This document shows, piece by piece, positions 62,701 to 64,000 of a DNA stretch of 64,000 nt (position 1 is its first letter; each line of letters begins with the position of its first letter). This DNA is from Macquaria australasica (taxonomy: Eukaryota > Chordata > Actinopteri > Centrarchiformes > Percichthyidae). The DNA is taken from contig SEMN01000125.1 in assembly GCA_005408345.1 (NCBI GenBank), forward strand, positions 248,001 to 312,000, given 5' to 3'. The notes beneath the pieces were generated by a model. That model was not told where the DNA came from. It worked only from the letters and a program-made list of their open reading frames with translations, and searched no databases. The translations under genes and the position numbers were made by a program.

Positions 62701-63994
62701 TGTTTTGGTCTTATCTTGCAGTTGTGTCAAAATCTAGTTCTAATACCTTTATTATTTTAGTTTAAAATGTGCTCACATGCTGCATTTTTCTAAGAAAAAG
62801 TAGTGTTTCATCAATTTTACTGGGTTTCTGGGTCTTTGTGCAAACTATAATGAAACTTCCATCTATAGTGTGCTGTGTGCACTGCACTTGATTGGAACTT
62901 GAAAGCAACAGAAGCCCAACAAGGGGTTAAAATGTTCATAAGGTCTTATATATTCGAACAATTAAACATGAAAATATGTATAAAAATGAATCAGAATAAG
63001 TTGAAATAATAATATCAACAGTGAAAATAACCAACGTAAATAACACAAAAACATCAAAATAAAACTAAACATAGGTTATATATAAGTTCACCTTACATAG
63101 ACATAAACATTCAGTCCAATACACAAGAAAATACAGGAAAATATTCATTTTATTTATCAAAACATTTAATTTTCCGTGTATCTTGTCTCAATTTAAAGAA
63201 GTCATATTAGACTAGGTAGGTATCACCTGCCTGGGGAATGGTTTTTACACTATATCGCCTGTACCAGCGATATAATTTGCCTGACAATAGATTTTATTGA
63301 ATGTGTTTGTGAGAATCAAAGACTAATTAAAGCCAAAATTTAGTTAGTTATTGTTCTCTCTGTGGGCAAAGCAAAGGTCTTCCTGTGAGACTTTGGTAGT
63401 TTTTATGTGTTATAATTATATTACAGTAATCCCTGAGACGTAAGAAGTCTACCTAACCAGCCTGTGTTTGATACAGTGTTAACCACCACAAAATGACAAA
63501 ATAAGACATTTATGATTATTGGTTTAATCTGAAAAACAGGTGCTATATTAACAGACTCTGTAAAAGTGAGTAAAAAGTCTAATTCCTGCACTTTTCTGAC
63601 TGGCAGGTCACCCTCCTTTCCTGCCTGGTGGACACTGAGCTCTCCTTCCTGGACTACATCCGAGGCGGGTGAGTTCACAATAAATGGCAGCACATGATTC
63701 TGCAGAGATTAAGCACCAGCATCACTCTCACCATTAAATCCAGAGTCACTTGCAGTTGAGATGTAGCGTAGACTCAGCTGAGAGGATTCTTCGTGTTTAT
63801 CTCTTAGCTTCAATATTAAAACAGGCAGCTGCCGATAACCCGCTGCTTAATTGCTCGCTGCTGCATGCTTTTGAAACAAGCTGTGGTATAATCTAGTATG
63901 ATTGATGATTCCACTTTACTCCTTACATGATTTGTTTTCTCTTGTAGGACTCAGATTAATTTCACAGTGGCAATTGATTTCACGGCATCAAATG
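10875..63994 (+). CDS. cpne8: Copine (CPNE5/CPNE8 subgroup, probably copine-8), first 14 coding exons; 3' partial
   Basis: Copines are Ca2+-dependent phospholipid-binding proteins with two C2 domains and a C-terminal vWA-like domain; they move to membranes when Ca2+ rises and recruit partners through the vWA domain. Fourteen exons join with matching phases into 949 nt (316 codons plus 1 nt). C2A spans about residues 16-130, with likely Ca2+ ligands D34, D40, D94, D96 and D106. C2B spans about 131-261, with D168, D174, D230, D232 and D238. A polybasic linker (266-274) follows, then the vWA start with MIDAS D311-x-T313-x-S315. Family members are about 550-590 residues, so roughly 250 residues lie beyond the window. 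AAIPAT, DRDTFSKSDPI, VVKNTL, QAFKI and NPKKKGKKKKK lean to CPNE8, while KPL, SNCR and IPVRAL recall CPNE5, so the paralogue is not certain. Start: 10875, or 10881 in better context. Confidence 0.93.
10958..11754 (+). other. Intron 1, first part
   Basis: Intron 1 as a whole runs 10958-25364 (14,407 bp) with GTGAGT donor and TTTTTCAG acceptor. This first part is unique-looking sequence without a recognised repeat or exon. As the 5' end of a long first intron it is a plausible place for enhancers, but I see no specific element. Confidence 0.6.
11770..12045 (-). repeat. hAT-like dispersed repeat, copy 2
   Basis: Landmarks in inverse order: 'tttctcaaatgtgatgatttgcc', 'aatatatttgggttttggaccgttgaac', 'aaacaagacatataaagatgtcacc', 'ctgacatttcatggactgattaatcaattg'. 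The terminal GCTGCAACTAAC end is missing, replaced by the TATC array that follows. Confidence 0.6.
12053..12112 (+). repeat. (TATC)n tetranucleotide microsatellite
   Basis: Twelve perfect TATC units (12053-12100), then a degraded end with two TGTC interruptions. It abuts the broken end of the hAT-like copy. Confidence 0.95.
12230..12590 (+). repeat. hAT-like dispersed repeat, copy 3
   Basis: Begins AAGGCTGCAACTAACAATTAT at about 12231 and continues with 'aatgccagaaagtagg', 'gaagctggaaccagagaatg' and 'gaatcgattatcaaattagttgctgattaa'. It runs in the orientation opposite to copies 1 and 2. Confidence 0.65.
12833..13335 (-). repeat. hAT-like dispersed repeat, copy 4, interrupted
   Basis: Two family blocks, 12833-12920 ('aatcgtttaagtcatttttcaagcaaaaatgcc') and 13140-13335 ('gaatatctttgggttttgcactgttggttggac' to 'ttatttgcagcc'), are separated by about 220 bp not related to the family. 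The order fits one minus-strand copy with an insertion or rearrangement. Confidence 0.5.
13637..13985 (+). repeat. hAT-like dispersed repeat, copy 5
   Basis: Starts CGGGCTGCAACTAAGGATTAC and ends near 'attaatcagcttattgtttcatttc'. Internal landmarks are 'aacatgtcagaaaatactgaaatg', 'aacccaaggtgtctttaaattgcttg' and 'atgaaaacctggaaccagc'. It is nearly full length for the family. Confidence 0.65.
13990..15030 (+). other. Intron 1 segment between repeats, nothing recognised
   Basis: A+T-rich intronic sequence with no exon, array or known repeat that I can name. Confidence 0.4.
15198..15746 (+). mobile_element. Non-autonomous PIF/Harbinger DNA transposon (549 bp) with TAA target duplication
   Basis: Inverted termini of about 35 bp: the left begins AGCCCAGTTCAGACCAAAGA and the right, read on the minus strand, begins AGGCCAGTTCAGACCAAAGA. 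TAA flanks both ends (15195-15197 and 15747-15749), the target duplication expected for PIF/Harbinger elements. Removing the element restores a continuous hAT-like copy. Internally it carries a short ORF that looks like the start of a Harbinger transposase, so it is probably an internal-deletion derivative of an autonomous element. Confidence 0.85.
15427..15522 (+). pseudogene. Remnant of Harbinger transposase N-terminus (31 codons)
   Basis: ATG at 15427 opens an acidic start followed by ATVAFLVLMKRRNHKKTRRSR and a TGA. The pattern of acidic head, short hydrophobic stretch and arginine/lysine-rich run resembles the N-terminus of animal Harbinger transposases, as recalled. Everything downstream, including the DDE domain, is missing. 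Confidence 0.45.
15906..19425 (+). other. Intron 1, middle part, mostly unrecognised
   Basis: No copine exon and no long array. Frames at 16455-16851 and 17757-17969 have no homology I recognise and no splice context. A short A-rich block with 'aaaaaaaaacaaaaaaaaac' lies at about 18100-18120. Confidence 0.4.
19430..19720 (+). promoter_or_regulatory. Candidate conserved non-coding element in intron 1
   Basis: Compositionally balanced, repeat-free sequence. It contains 'gctgcattaatgag' and 'catttggcctaattaaggc', two homeodomain-type TAAT cores spaced about 40 bp apart within C+G-richer DNA. This is only a pattern impression; no comparative data were available. Confidence 0.2.
19721..22100 (+). 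other. Intron 1 segment, no gene recognised
   Basis: Contains a 'gatgccgaaacgtgtggag' fragment at about 20198-20216, resembling the end of a dispersed repeat. The 136-codon frame at 21617-22027 has no recognisable domain. 21930-22060 is somewhat C+G-rich but without a motif I can name. Confidence 0.35.
22101..25364 (+). other. Intron 1, 3' part
   Basis: The 182-codon frame at 22504-23052 is the longest in the intron, but its composition and the absence of any domain suggest chance. 23300-23350 holds a short 'ccctaaccttaacc' tract. The intron ends in a pyrimidine-rich stretch and TTTTTCAG at 25357-25364. Confidence 0.45.
25365..25405 (+). CDS. cpne8: Copine coding exon 2
   Basis: A 41-nt exon encoding NLLDRDTFSKSDP, the first Ca2+-binding loop of C2A (D34 and D40, six residues apart as in classic C2 domains). 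The final A completes an ATT (I42) with exon 3. Donor CCAA|GTAAGC. A CA array begins about 36 nt downstream. Confidence 0.95.
25442..25472 (+). repeat. (CA)n microsatellite after exon 2
   Basis: About 15 CA units starting 36 nt after the exon 2 donor, followed by looser CA-rich sequence to about 25620, including a second run at about 25585-25612. Confidence 0.95.
25768..25799 (+). repeat. (CA)n microsatellite
   Basis: A run of about 14 CA units, slightly broken at its 3' end by ATACACAC. Confidence 0.9.
25800..26984 (+). other. Intron 2, unrecognised segment
   Basis: No exon or named repeat. 26690-26960 is balanced in composition and repeat-free but lacks a clear motif. Confidence 0.4.
26985..27074 (+). 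repeat. (CA)45 microsatellite
   Basis: Forty-five uninterrupted CA units, the longest perfect array in the window. Read in any frame it yields only HTHT or TQ-type artefact peptides. Confidence 0.98.
27075..28314 (+). other. Intron 2 segment without recognised features
   Basis: Contains a run of nine C (about 27463-27471) and a run of nine G (about 27825-27833). No exon or assigned repeat. Confidence 0.4.
28315..28655 (+). repeat. Dispersed teleost repeat ('gagagttagaatagaagattgataccactc' family)
   Basis: Landmarks of a widespread fish repeat are 'ttaaaggaatagtttgatattttgggg'-like start, 'gagagttag...agattgataccactc', 'cagcacctctaaatctcactaattaac', 'ggactatttcttggccagg' and 'gaggttgccaggcag'. 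It runs in the canonical direction on +. The class is not certain to me. Confidence 0.6.
28670..28792. repeat. (TCC)n and (AAG)n low-complexity pair
   Basis: TCC-rich triplets at about 28673-28700 are followed by AAG-rich triplets at about 28760-28790. The two are roughly complementary strand-switched purine/pyrimidine tracts. Confidence 0.7.
29120..29212 (-). repeat. tRNA-derived SINE head (pol III A and B boxes)
   Basis: On the minus strand the sequence reads an A box TAGCTCAGTGG (complement of 29181-29191) and a B box GGTTTGATTCC (complement of 29140-29150, one change from GGTTCGANTCC). This is the internal promoter layout of tRNA genes. The flanking stems do not fold into a clean cloverleaf by eye, and unrelated sequence continues towards 28990, so a tRNA-derived SINE fits better than a working tRNA gene. 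Confidence 0.65.
29213..29833 (+). other. Intron 2 segment without recognised features
   Basis: No exon, array or named repeat. Short frames at 29271-29595 have no recognisable domain. Confidence 0.4.
29834..30316 (-). mobile_element. Probable solo LTR (483 bp), minus orientation
   Basis: On the minus strand it begins TGTCATGCC and ends TTCGTGACA, the TG...CA ends of an LTR with matching TGTCA/TGACA termini. It contains TATAAATAG (complement of 30112-30120), preceded by GC-rich sequence with CCGCCCC, as an LTR promoter would. No internal region or partner LTR is nearby. The flanking five bases (CATAA and TGAAA) do not match, so the target duplication is lost or the ends are slightly off. Confidence 0.6.
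30397..30433 (+). repeat. (TA)n microsatellite
   Basis: Eighteen TA units, preceded by a short TCTA-type lead-in. Confidence 0.95.
30434..31640 (+). other. Intron 2, A+T-rich segment
   Basis: Strongly A+T-rich with internal similarity: 'tttatatatgcatacatggagaaatatgtttcagagtta' at about 30484-30521 recurs with changes at 30752-30793, pointing to an old tandem duplication of about 270 bp. No exon. Confidence 0.4.
31650..31915 (+). promoter_or_regulatory. Candidate regulatory element near the end of intron 2
   Basis: Repeat-free segment containing a perfect octamer ATGCAAAT (31657-31664) followed by TTAAATG. A C-rich tract (31790-31855) comes next, then 'gtgacatttaattagggag' with a TAATTA homeodomain core. 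No comparative evidence was available. Confidence 0.22.
32047..32093 (+). CDS. cpne8: Copine coding exon 3
   Basis: A 47-nt exon encoding CVLYTQGIANREWRE within C2A. Acceptor TTCAACAG, donor GAGAGAG|GTGAGT, ending in phase 0. Confidence 0.95.
32094..33312 (+). other. Intron 3 (1,219 bp)
   Basis: No recognised repeat or exon. The frame at 32556-32759 spans 'cacaaaagcactgcttacatgcagatcgcaaat'-type sequence with no identifiable domain. The acceptor is TCTTCTAG. Confidence 0.6.
33313..33416 (+). CDS. cpne8: Copine coding exon 4
   Basis: Encodes FGRTEVIDNTLNPDFVRKF then ILDYFFEERQNLRFDL, the most conserved part of C2A in the CPNE5/8 subgroup. Donor GACCT|GTGAGT splits L92. Confidence 0.97.
33417..33921 (+). 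other. Intron 4, first segment
   Basis: Intron 4 runs 33417-44000 (10,584 bp). This part shows no recognised feature besides a GT-rich patch at about 33440-33475. Confidence 0.5.
33922..33982 (+). pseudogene. L2-like LINE reverse-transcriptase fragment, left of the LTR insertion
   Basis: Reads FRMQCGQKALMKVTNDL, matching the L2/CR1-group block 'STETALLKVTNDLL'. It stops at the CAGAT duplication flanking the LTR element and continues, one base out of frame, at 36565. Confidence 0.65.
33978..33982 (+). repeat. Target-site duplication CAGAT, left copy
   Basis: CAGAT immediately precedes the TGTTACG end of the LTR element and is repeated exactly at 36565-36569. Confidence 0.85.
33983..34108 (-). 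repeat. Truncated 3' LTR (last 126 bp)
   Basis: Identical to 36099-36224 except for C/T at the sixth position. It keeps the polyadenylation signal AATAAA (complement of 34059-34064) and the terminal end but lacks U3, the TATA box and the first part of R. It joins the internal region abruptly at GACTCGCAG. Confidence 0.9.
34130..34300 (+). repeat. 45-bp tandem repeat (about 3.5 units)
   Basis: Units start at 34130, 34175, 34220 and (partial, diverged) 34265, each beginning GACAGGACCCCTC. The first three differ at only a few positions. Confidence 0.9.
34631..34690 (+). repeat. 12-bp tandem repeat GCTCTGGAGGCC, five perfect units
   Basis: Five exact copies with diverged relatives on both sides (about 34330-34730). 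On the minus strand each unit encodes PPER. Confidence 0.95.
35430..35725 (+). repeat. Long tandem repeat with period of about 180 bp
   Basis: The stretch from 'accaccgactcaggatcagg' to 'aggatcagaagttggcc' occurs at about 35438-35533 and again at about 35618-35713 with few changes. Shorter sub-repeats built on 'gaagttggccgggc' run through the block. Confidence 0.8.
36087..36097 (-). promoter_or_regulatory. Self-priming primer-binding site of the LTR element
   Basis: One base inside the 5' LTR end, the sense strand reads AATGACTCGAC. This is the exact reverse complement of GTCGAGTCATT, found in the LTR where transcription should begin (36349-36339). Eleven nucleotides is the same length as the self-primer of fission-yeast Tf1. 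It matches no tRNA 3' end I recall. Confidence 0.75.
36099..36564 (-). repeat. Complete 5' LTR (466 bp)
   Basis: Sense strand begins TGTCATGGTCC and ends CATCATAACA. It contains a TATA box TATATG (complement of 36375-36380), a predicted RNA start about 31 bp downstream at 36349, and AATAAA (complement of 36175-36180). This gives U3 of about 36564-36350, R to about 36155, and U5 to 36099. An internal 9-bp array lies in R. Confidence 0.88.
36263..36334 (+). repeat. 9-bp minisatellite GAACACCAG, eight perfect units, within the LTR
   Basis: Eight exact units (72 bp) in the R part of the 5' LTR, just downstream of the predicted RNA start in the sense direction. It is absent from the truncated 3' LTR. 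Confidence 0.95.
36565..36840 (+). pseudogene. L2-like LINE reverse-transcriptase fragment, right of the LTR insertion
   Basis: Reads DAGDCFVLLDLSAAFDTVDH, the conserved reverse-transcriptase block of L2/CR1-group LINEs, then LKHGVGISGSA. After a frameshift it reads a GVPQ..F.GPIMFS block. Decayed by stops and frameshifts. Together with 33922-33982 it is one relic split by the LTR element. Confidence 0.75.
36841..37360 (+). other. Intron 4 segment, nothing recognised
   Basis: A+T-rich sequence after the LINE fragment, without assigned repeat or exon. Confidence 0.4.
37360..37965. repeat. Probable dispersed repeat
   Basis: Contains 'ggacgacatgacagctccccaaaagtgaagccag' and 'ccgggatattttggcttcatttttgtacag', strings I recall from dispersed fish repeats. 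Overlapping frames on both strands (37674-37997 and 37711-37951) have no domain. Confidence 0.4.
38266..38864 (+). repeat. Cluster of (GT)n arrays followed by a (CA)n array
   Basis: GT runs at about 38272-38290, 38498-38551 (about 26 units) and 38704-38752, then a CA run at about 38836-38864. Many overlapping low-complexity frames here are artefacts. The opposite polarity of the outer arrays would allow intramolecular pairing. Confidence 0.9.
39010..40355 (+). other. Intron 4 segment without recognised features
   Basis: 39060-39330 is C-rich and repeat-free. 39480-40350 is A+T-rich. No exon with plausible splice sites fits the copine order. Confidence 0.4.
40360..40440 (+). repeat. Dispersed teleost repeat fragment
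   Basis: Contains CATTTGGCAGACCTTTTTGT then 'ccaaggcgatttatagtaagtg', a slightly decayed copy of the very common fish string 'catttggcagacgcttttatccaaagcgacttac'. Confidence 0.6.
40741..40757 (+). repeat. Poly(C) tract, 17 residues
   Basis: Seventeen uninterrupted C residues, followed by GCAAGACAG. CA-rich sequence lies at about 40833-40868. Confidence 0.95.
41650..42290. repeat. Probable non-autonomous dispersed repeat
   Basis: Starts near 'gctttaaagggaaactcgattttacac' and ends near 'accagaattaccttttaagttg'. The ends are roughly complementary (AAAGG...AA.TC). The interior has 'gcagcccgtttcgtggctgcaagctgagg', which I recall from teleost repeats. Class unknown. Confidence 0.35.
42600..44000 (+). 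other. Intron 4, 3' part
   Basis: No exon or named repeat. Ends in a pyrimidine tract and TTCTCTGCAG at 43991-44000. Confidence 0.5.
44001..44040 (+). CDS. cpne8: Copine coding exon 5
   Basis: A 40-nt exon encoding YDLDCKSDNLSKH, the third Ca2+-binding loop of C2A (D94, D96). Donor AAACAC|GTGAGT, phase 0. The spacing from D96 to D106 is four residues longer than in classic C2 domains, as is usual in copine C2A. Confidence 0.95.
44041..46067 (+). other. Intron 5, first part
   Basis: Intron 5 runs 44041-48893 (4,853 bp). No exon or named repeat here. 45770-46060 is C-rich, leading into the hexanucleotide array. Confidence 0.45.
46068..46119 (+). repeat. (CAGCCC)n hexanucleotide array
   Basis: About 8.7 perfect units over 52 bp. 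The minus strand is (GGGGCT)n, with nine G-runs of four, which could form G-quadruplexes. Confidence 0.97.
46120..48480 (+). other. Intron 5, middle part
   Basis: 46918-47120 resembles the 'ttcccaaccc' dispersed repeat also seen at 1535. The rest, including the 177-codon minus frame at 46036-46569, shows no recognisable protein. Confidence 0.4.
48490..48720 (+). repeat. hAT-like dispersed repeat, copy 7
   Basis: Starts AGGGCTGCGACTAACGG and continues 'aaatgtcagaaaacagtgacaaatg', 'agcccaagatgac'. The 3' part is diverged. Confidence 0.6.
48894..48970 (+). CDS. cpne8: Copine coding exon 6
   Basis: Encodes DFLGQAFCTLGEIVGS then LGGRLEKPL, closing C2A; D106 is its last acidic ligand. Acceptor CACGCAG, donor TTGAT|GTAAGT splitting I131. 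Confidence 0.97.
48971..50935 (+). other. Intron 6, first part
   Basis: Intron 6 runs 48971-54196 (5,226 bp). 50330-50560 contains 'gttcaaagtgctttacagatg' followed by A-rich sequence, resembling a retroposon 3' end. No exon. Confidence 0.45.
50952..51042 (+). repeat. Compound (GT)n(GA)n microsatellite
   Basis: GT run (50952-50977), GA run, short spacer, GT run (about 51001-51015), and a GA run of about 14 units to 51042. Confidence 0.95.
51105..51168 (+). repeat. (TG)32 microsatellite
   Basis: Thirty-two uninterrupted TG units. Further TG runs follow at about 51298-51327 and 51439-51464. Confidence 0.97.
51470..54196 (+). other. Intron 6, 3' part
   Basis: Holds an A run at about 52807-52830 and a TTAA/TTTA-rich low-complexity stretch at about 53538-53580. 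53020-53470 is pyrimidine-rich, and its frames (135 and 68 codons) show no domain. Acceptor TGTCTAG at 54190-54196. Confidence 0.45.
54197..54260 (+). CDS. cpne8: Copine coding exon 7
   Basis: Encodes GIPGKKCGTIIVRAEELSNCR, the start of C2B. Acceptor GTCTAG, donor TGCAGG|GTAAGA, phase 0. Confidence 0.96.
54261..56188 (+). other. Intron 7 (1,928 bp)
   Basis: 55060-55480 contains 'aagtggtggggacataaggg' and 'gggacatgtccccagcgtccccagtg', strings recalled from a dispersed fish repeat. The 158-codon frame at 55055-55531 lies entirely in it and is not a gene candidate. Acceptor CTTTTCAG. Confidence 0.5.
56189..56292 (+). CDS. cpne8: Copine coding exon 8
   Basis: Encodes ESVMLQFCGNKLDKKDFFGK then SDPFLVFYRSNEDG, the first Ca2+ loop of C2B (D168, D174). 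Donor GATC|GTAAGT splits S187. Confidence 0.97.
56293..57519 (+). other. Intron 8 (1,227 bp)
   Basis: 57020-57245 has 'gatggcgcccccccc', 'ccgtgagccgccttgacagtgtttg' and 'ccaacatggacgaagctag', resembling a dispersed repeat of fish genomes. No exon. Acceptor TCTCACAG. Confidence 0.45.
57520..57624 (+). CDS. cpne8: Copine coding exon 9
   Basis: Encodes YTICHKTEVVKNTLDPVWQ then AFKIPVRALCNGDYD, the middle of C2B. Donor GACAG|GTACTG splits R222. Confidence 0.97.
57625..58671 (+). other. Intron 9 (1,047 bp)
   Basis: No exon or assigned repeat. Good pyrimidine tract and CCCTACAG acceptor at the end. Confidence 0.55.
58672..58713 (+). CDS. cpne8: Copine coding exon 10
   Basis: A 42-nt exon encoding SIKVEVYDWDRDG, the third Ca2+ loop of C2B (D230, D232). 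Donor GGAGG|GTGAGG splits G236. Confidence 0.96.
58714..59638 (+). other. Intron 10 (925 bp)
   Basis: No recognised repeat. The 81-codon frame at 59258-59503 has no domain and no splice context. Acceptor TTTTACAG. Confidence 0.5.
59639..59714 (+). CDS. cpne8: Copine coding exon 11
   Basis: Encodes HDFIGEFSTSYREMSRSQSQ then FHIYE, the end of C2B; D238 completes the acidic set with 2- and 6-residue spacing. Donor ATGAG|GTGATA departs from the GTRAGT consensus, and a CA array begins 11 nt into the intron. Confidence 0.96.
59726..59773 (+). repeat. (CA)24 microsatellite beside the exon 11 donor
   Basis: Twenty-four CA units starting 11 nt after the splice junction. It is followed by a 'cataaccctaaaacc...tgaggatcag' fragment of the CCCTAA-like dispersed repeat. 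Confidence 0.97.
59774..62104 (+). other. Intron 11, remainder (intron 59715-62104, 2,390 bp)
   Basis: No further exon fits the copine order. A short stretch at about 61215-61280 preceded by CGATGCAG looks exon-like, but copines have no residues between exons 11 and 12. Acceptor TCTCCACAG. Confidence 0.5.
62105..62161 (+). CDS. cpne8: Copine coding exon 12
   Basis: A 57-nt exon encoding VLNPKKKGKKKKKYQNSGT, the polybasic linker between C2B and the vWA region. The lysine run could support binding to acidic lipids. Donor GGAACG|GTGAGT, phase 0. Confidence 0.95.
62162..63606 (+). other. Intron 12 (1,445 bp)
   Basis: A+T-rich, no exon. The minus frame at 62223-62621 (132 codons) shows no recognisable domain. 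Acceptor CTGGCAG. Confidence 0.5.
63607..63668 (+). CDS. cpne8: Copine coding exon 13
   Basis: Encodes VTLLSCLVDTELSFLDYIRG, leading into the vWA/copine domain. Donor GGCGG|GTGAGT splits G301. Confidence 0.95.
63948..63994 (+). CDS. cpne8: Copine coding exon 14
   Basis: A 47-nt exon encoding TQINFTVAIDFTASN, the first strand of the vWA domain and its MIDAS motif D311-x-T313-x-S315. Donor AAATG|GTAAGT in the last bases of the window. The remaining vWA exons and the C-terminus lie outside. Confidence 0.96.
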
Positions 63995-64000
63995 GTAAGT

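Overview
The window comes from a vertebrate nuclear genome, most likely a ray-finned (teleost) fish. The evidence is small exons in long A+T-rich introns, consensus GT-AG splice sites, very long CA/GT arrays, and many repeat families I recognise from teleosts: Tc1-like, PIF/Harbinger, a hAT-like repeat ending in GCTGCAACTAAC, L1- and L2-like LINEs, tRNA-derived SINEs and Ty3-type LTR elements. There is no prokaryotic-style gene organisation. Almost all open reading frames longer than 60 codons are chance frames in repeats or introns.

One host gene is clearly present on the + strand: the first 14 coding exons of a copine, closest by eye to the CPNE5/CPNE8 subgroup and probably cpne8. A CpG-rich promoter and 5' leader lie at about 10.64-10.87 kb, and translation starts at 10875 or 10881. 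The fourteen exons join in a perfectly consistent phase. They encode about 316 residues: C2A (exons 1-6), C2B (exons 7-11), a polybasic linker (exon 12), and the start of the vWA/copine domain with its DxTxS metal-ion motif (exon 14). The gene runs off the right edge.

Layout: 1-10.3 kb is intergenic and contains hAT-like, L1, Tc1 and other repeat relics plus a CTCF-like motif. Intron 1 (10.96-25.36 kb) holds a dense cluster of hAT-like copies, one of them split by a PIF/Harbinger element with a perfect TAA duplication. Intron 2 (25.4-32.0 kb) holds CA arrays, a tRNA-SINE and a probable solo LTR. Intron 4 (33.4-44.0 kb) contains the most striking object, a 2582-bp LTR retrotransposon on the minus strand. 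It has a CAGAT target-site duplication and sits inside an older L2-like LINE fragment. Introns 5-13 carry ordinary repeats and microsatellites.

The LTR element shows an 11-nt primer-binding site beside the 5' LTR that is exactly complementary to the predicted RNA 5' end, the self-priming arrangement known from Tf1/sushi-type Ty3 elements. It has no recognisable gag-pol. Instead it carries a long, tandemly repeated proline/arginine-rich frame in the sense direction. Its 3' LTR is cut down to the last 126 bp. Exons, splice phases, LTR ends, target duplications and the primer match were read directly from the sequence; family names for dispersed repeats are from recall and could not be searched.
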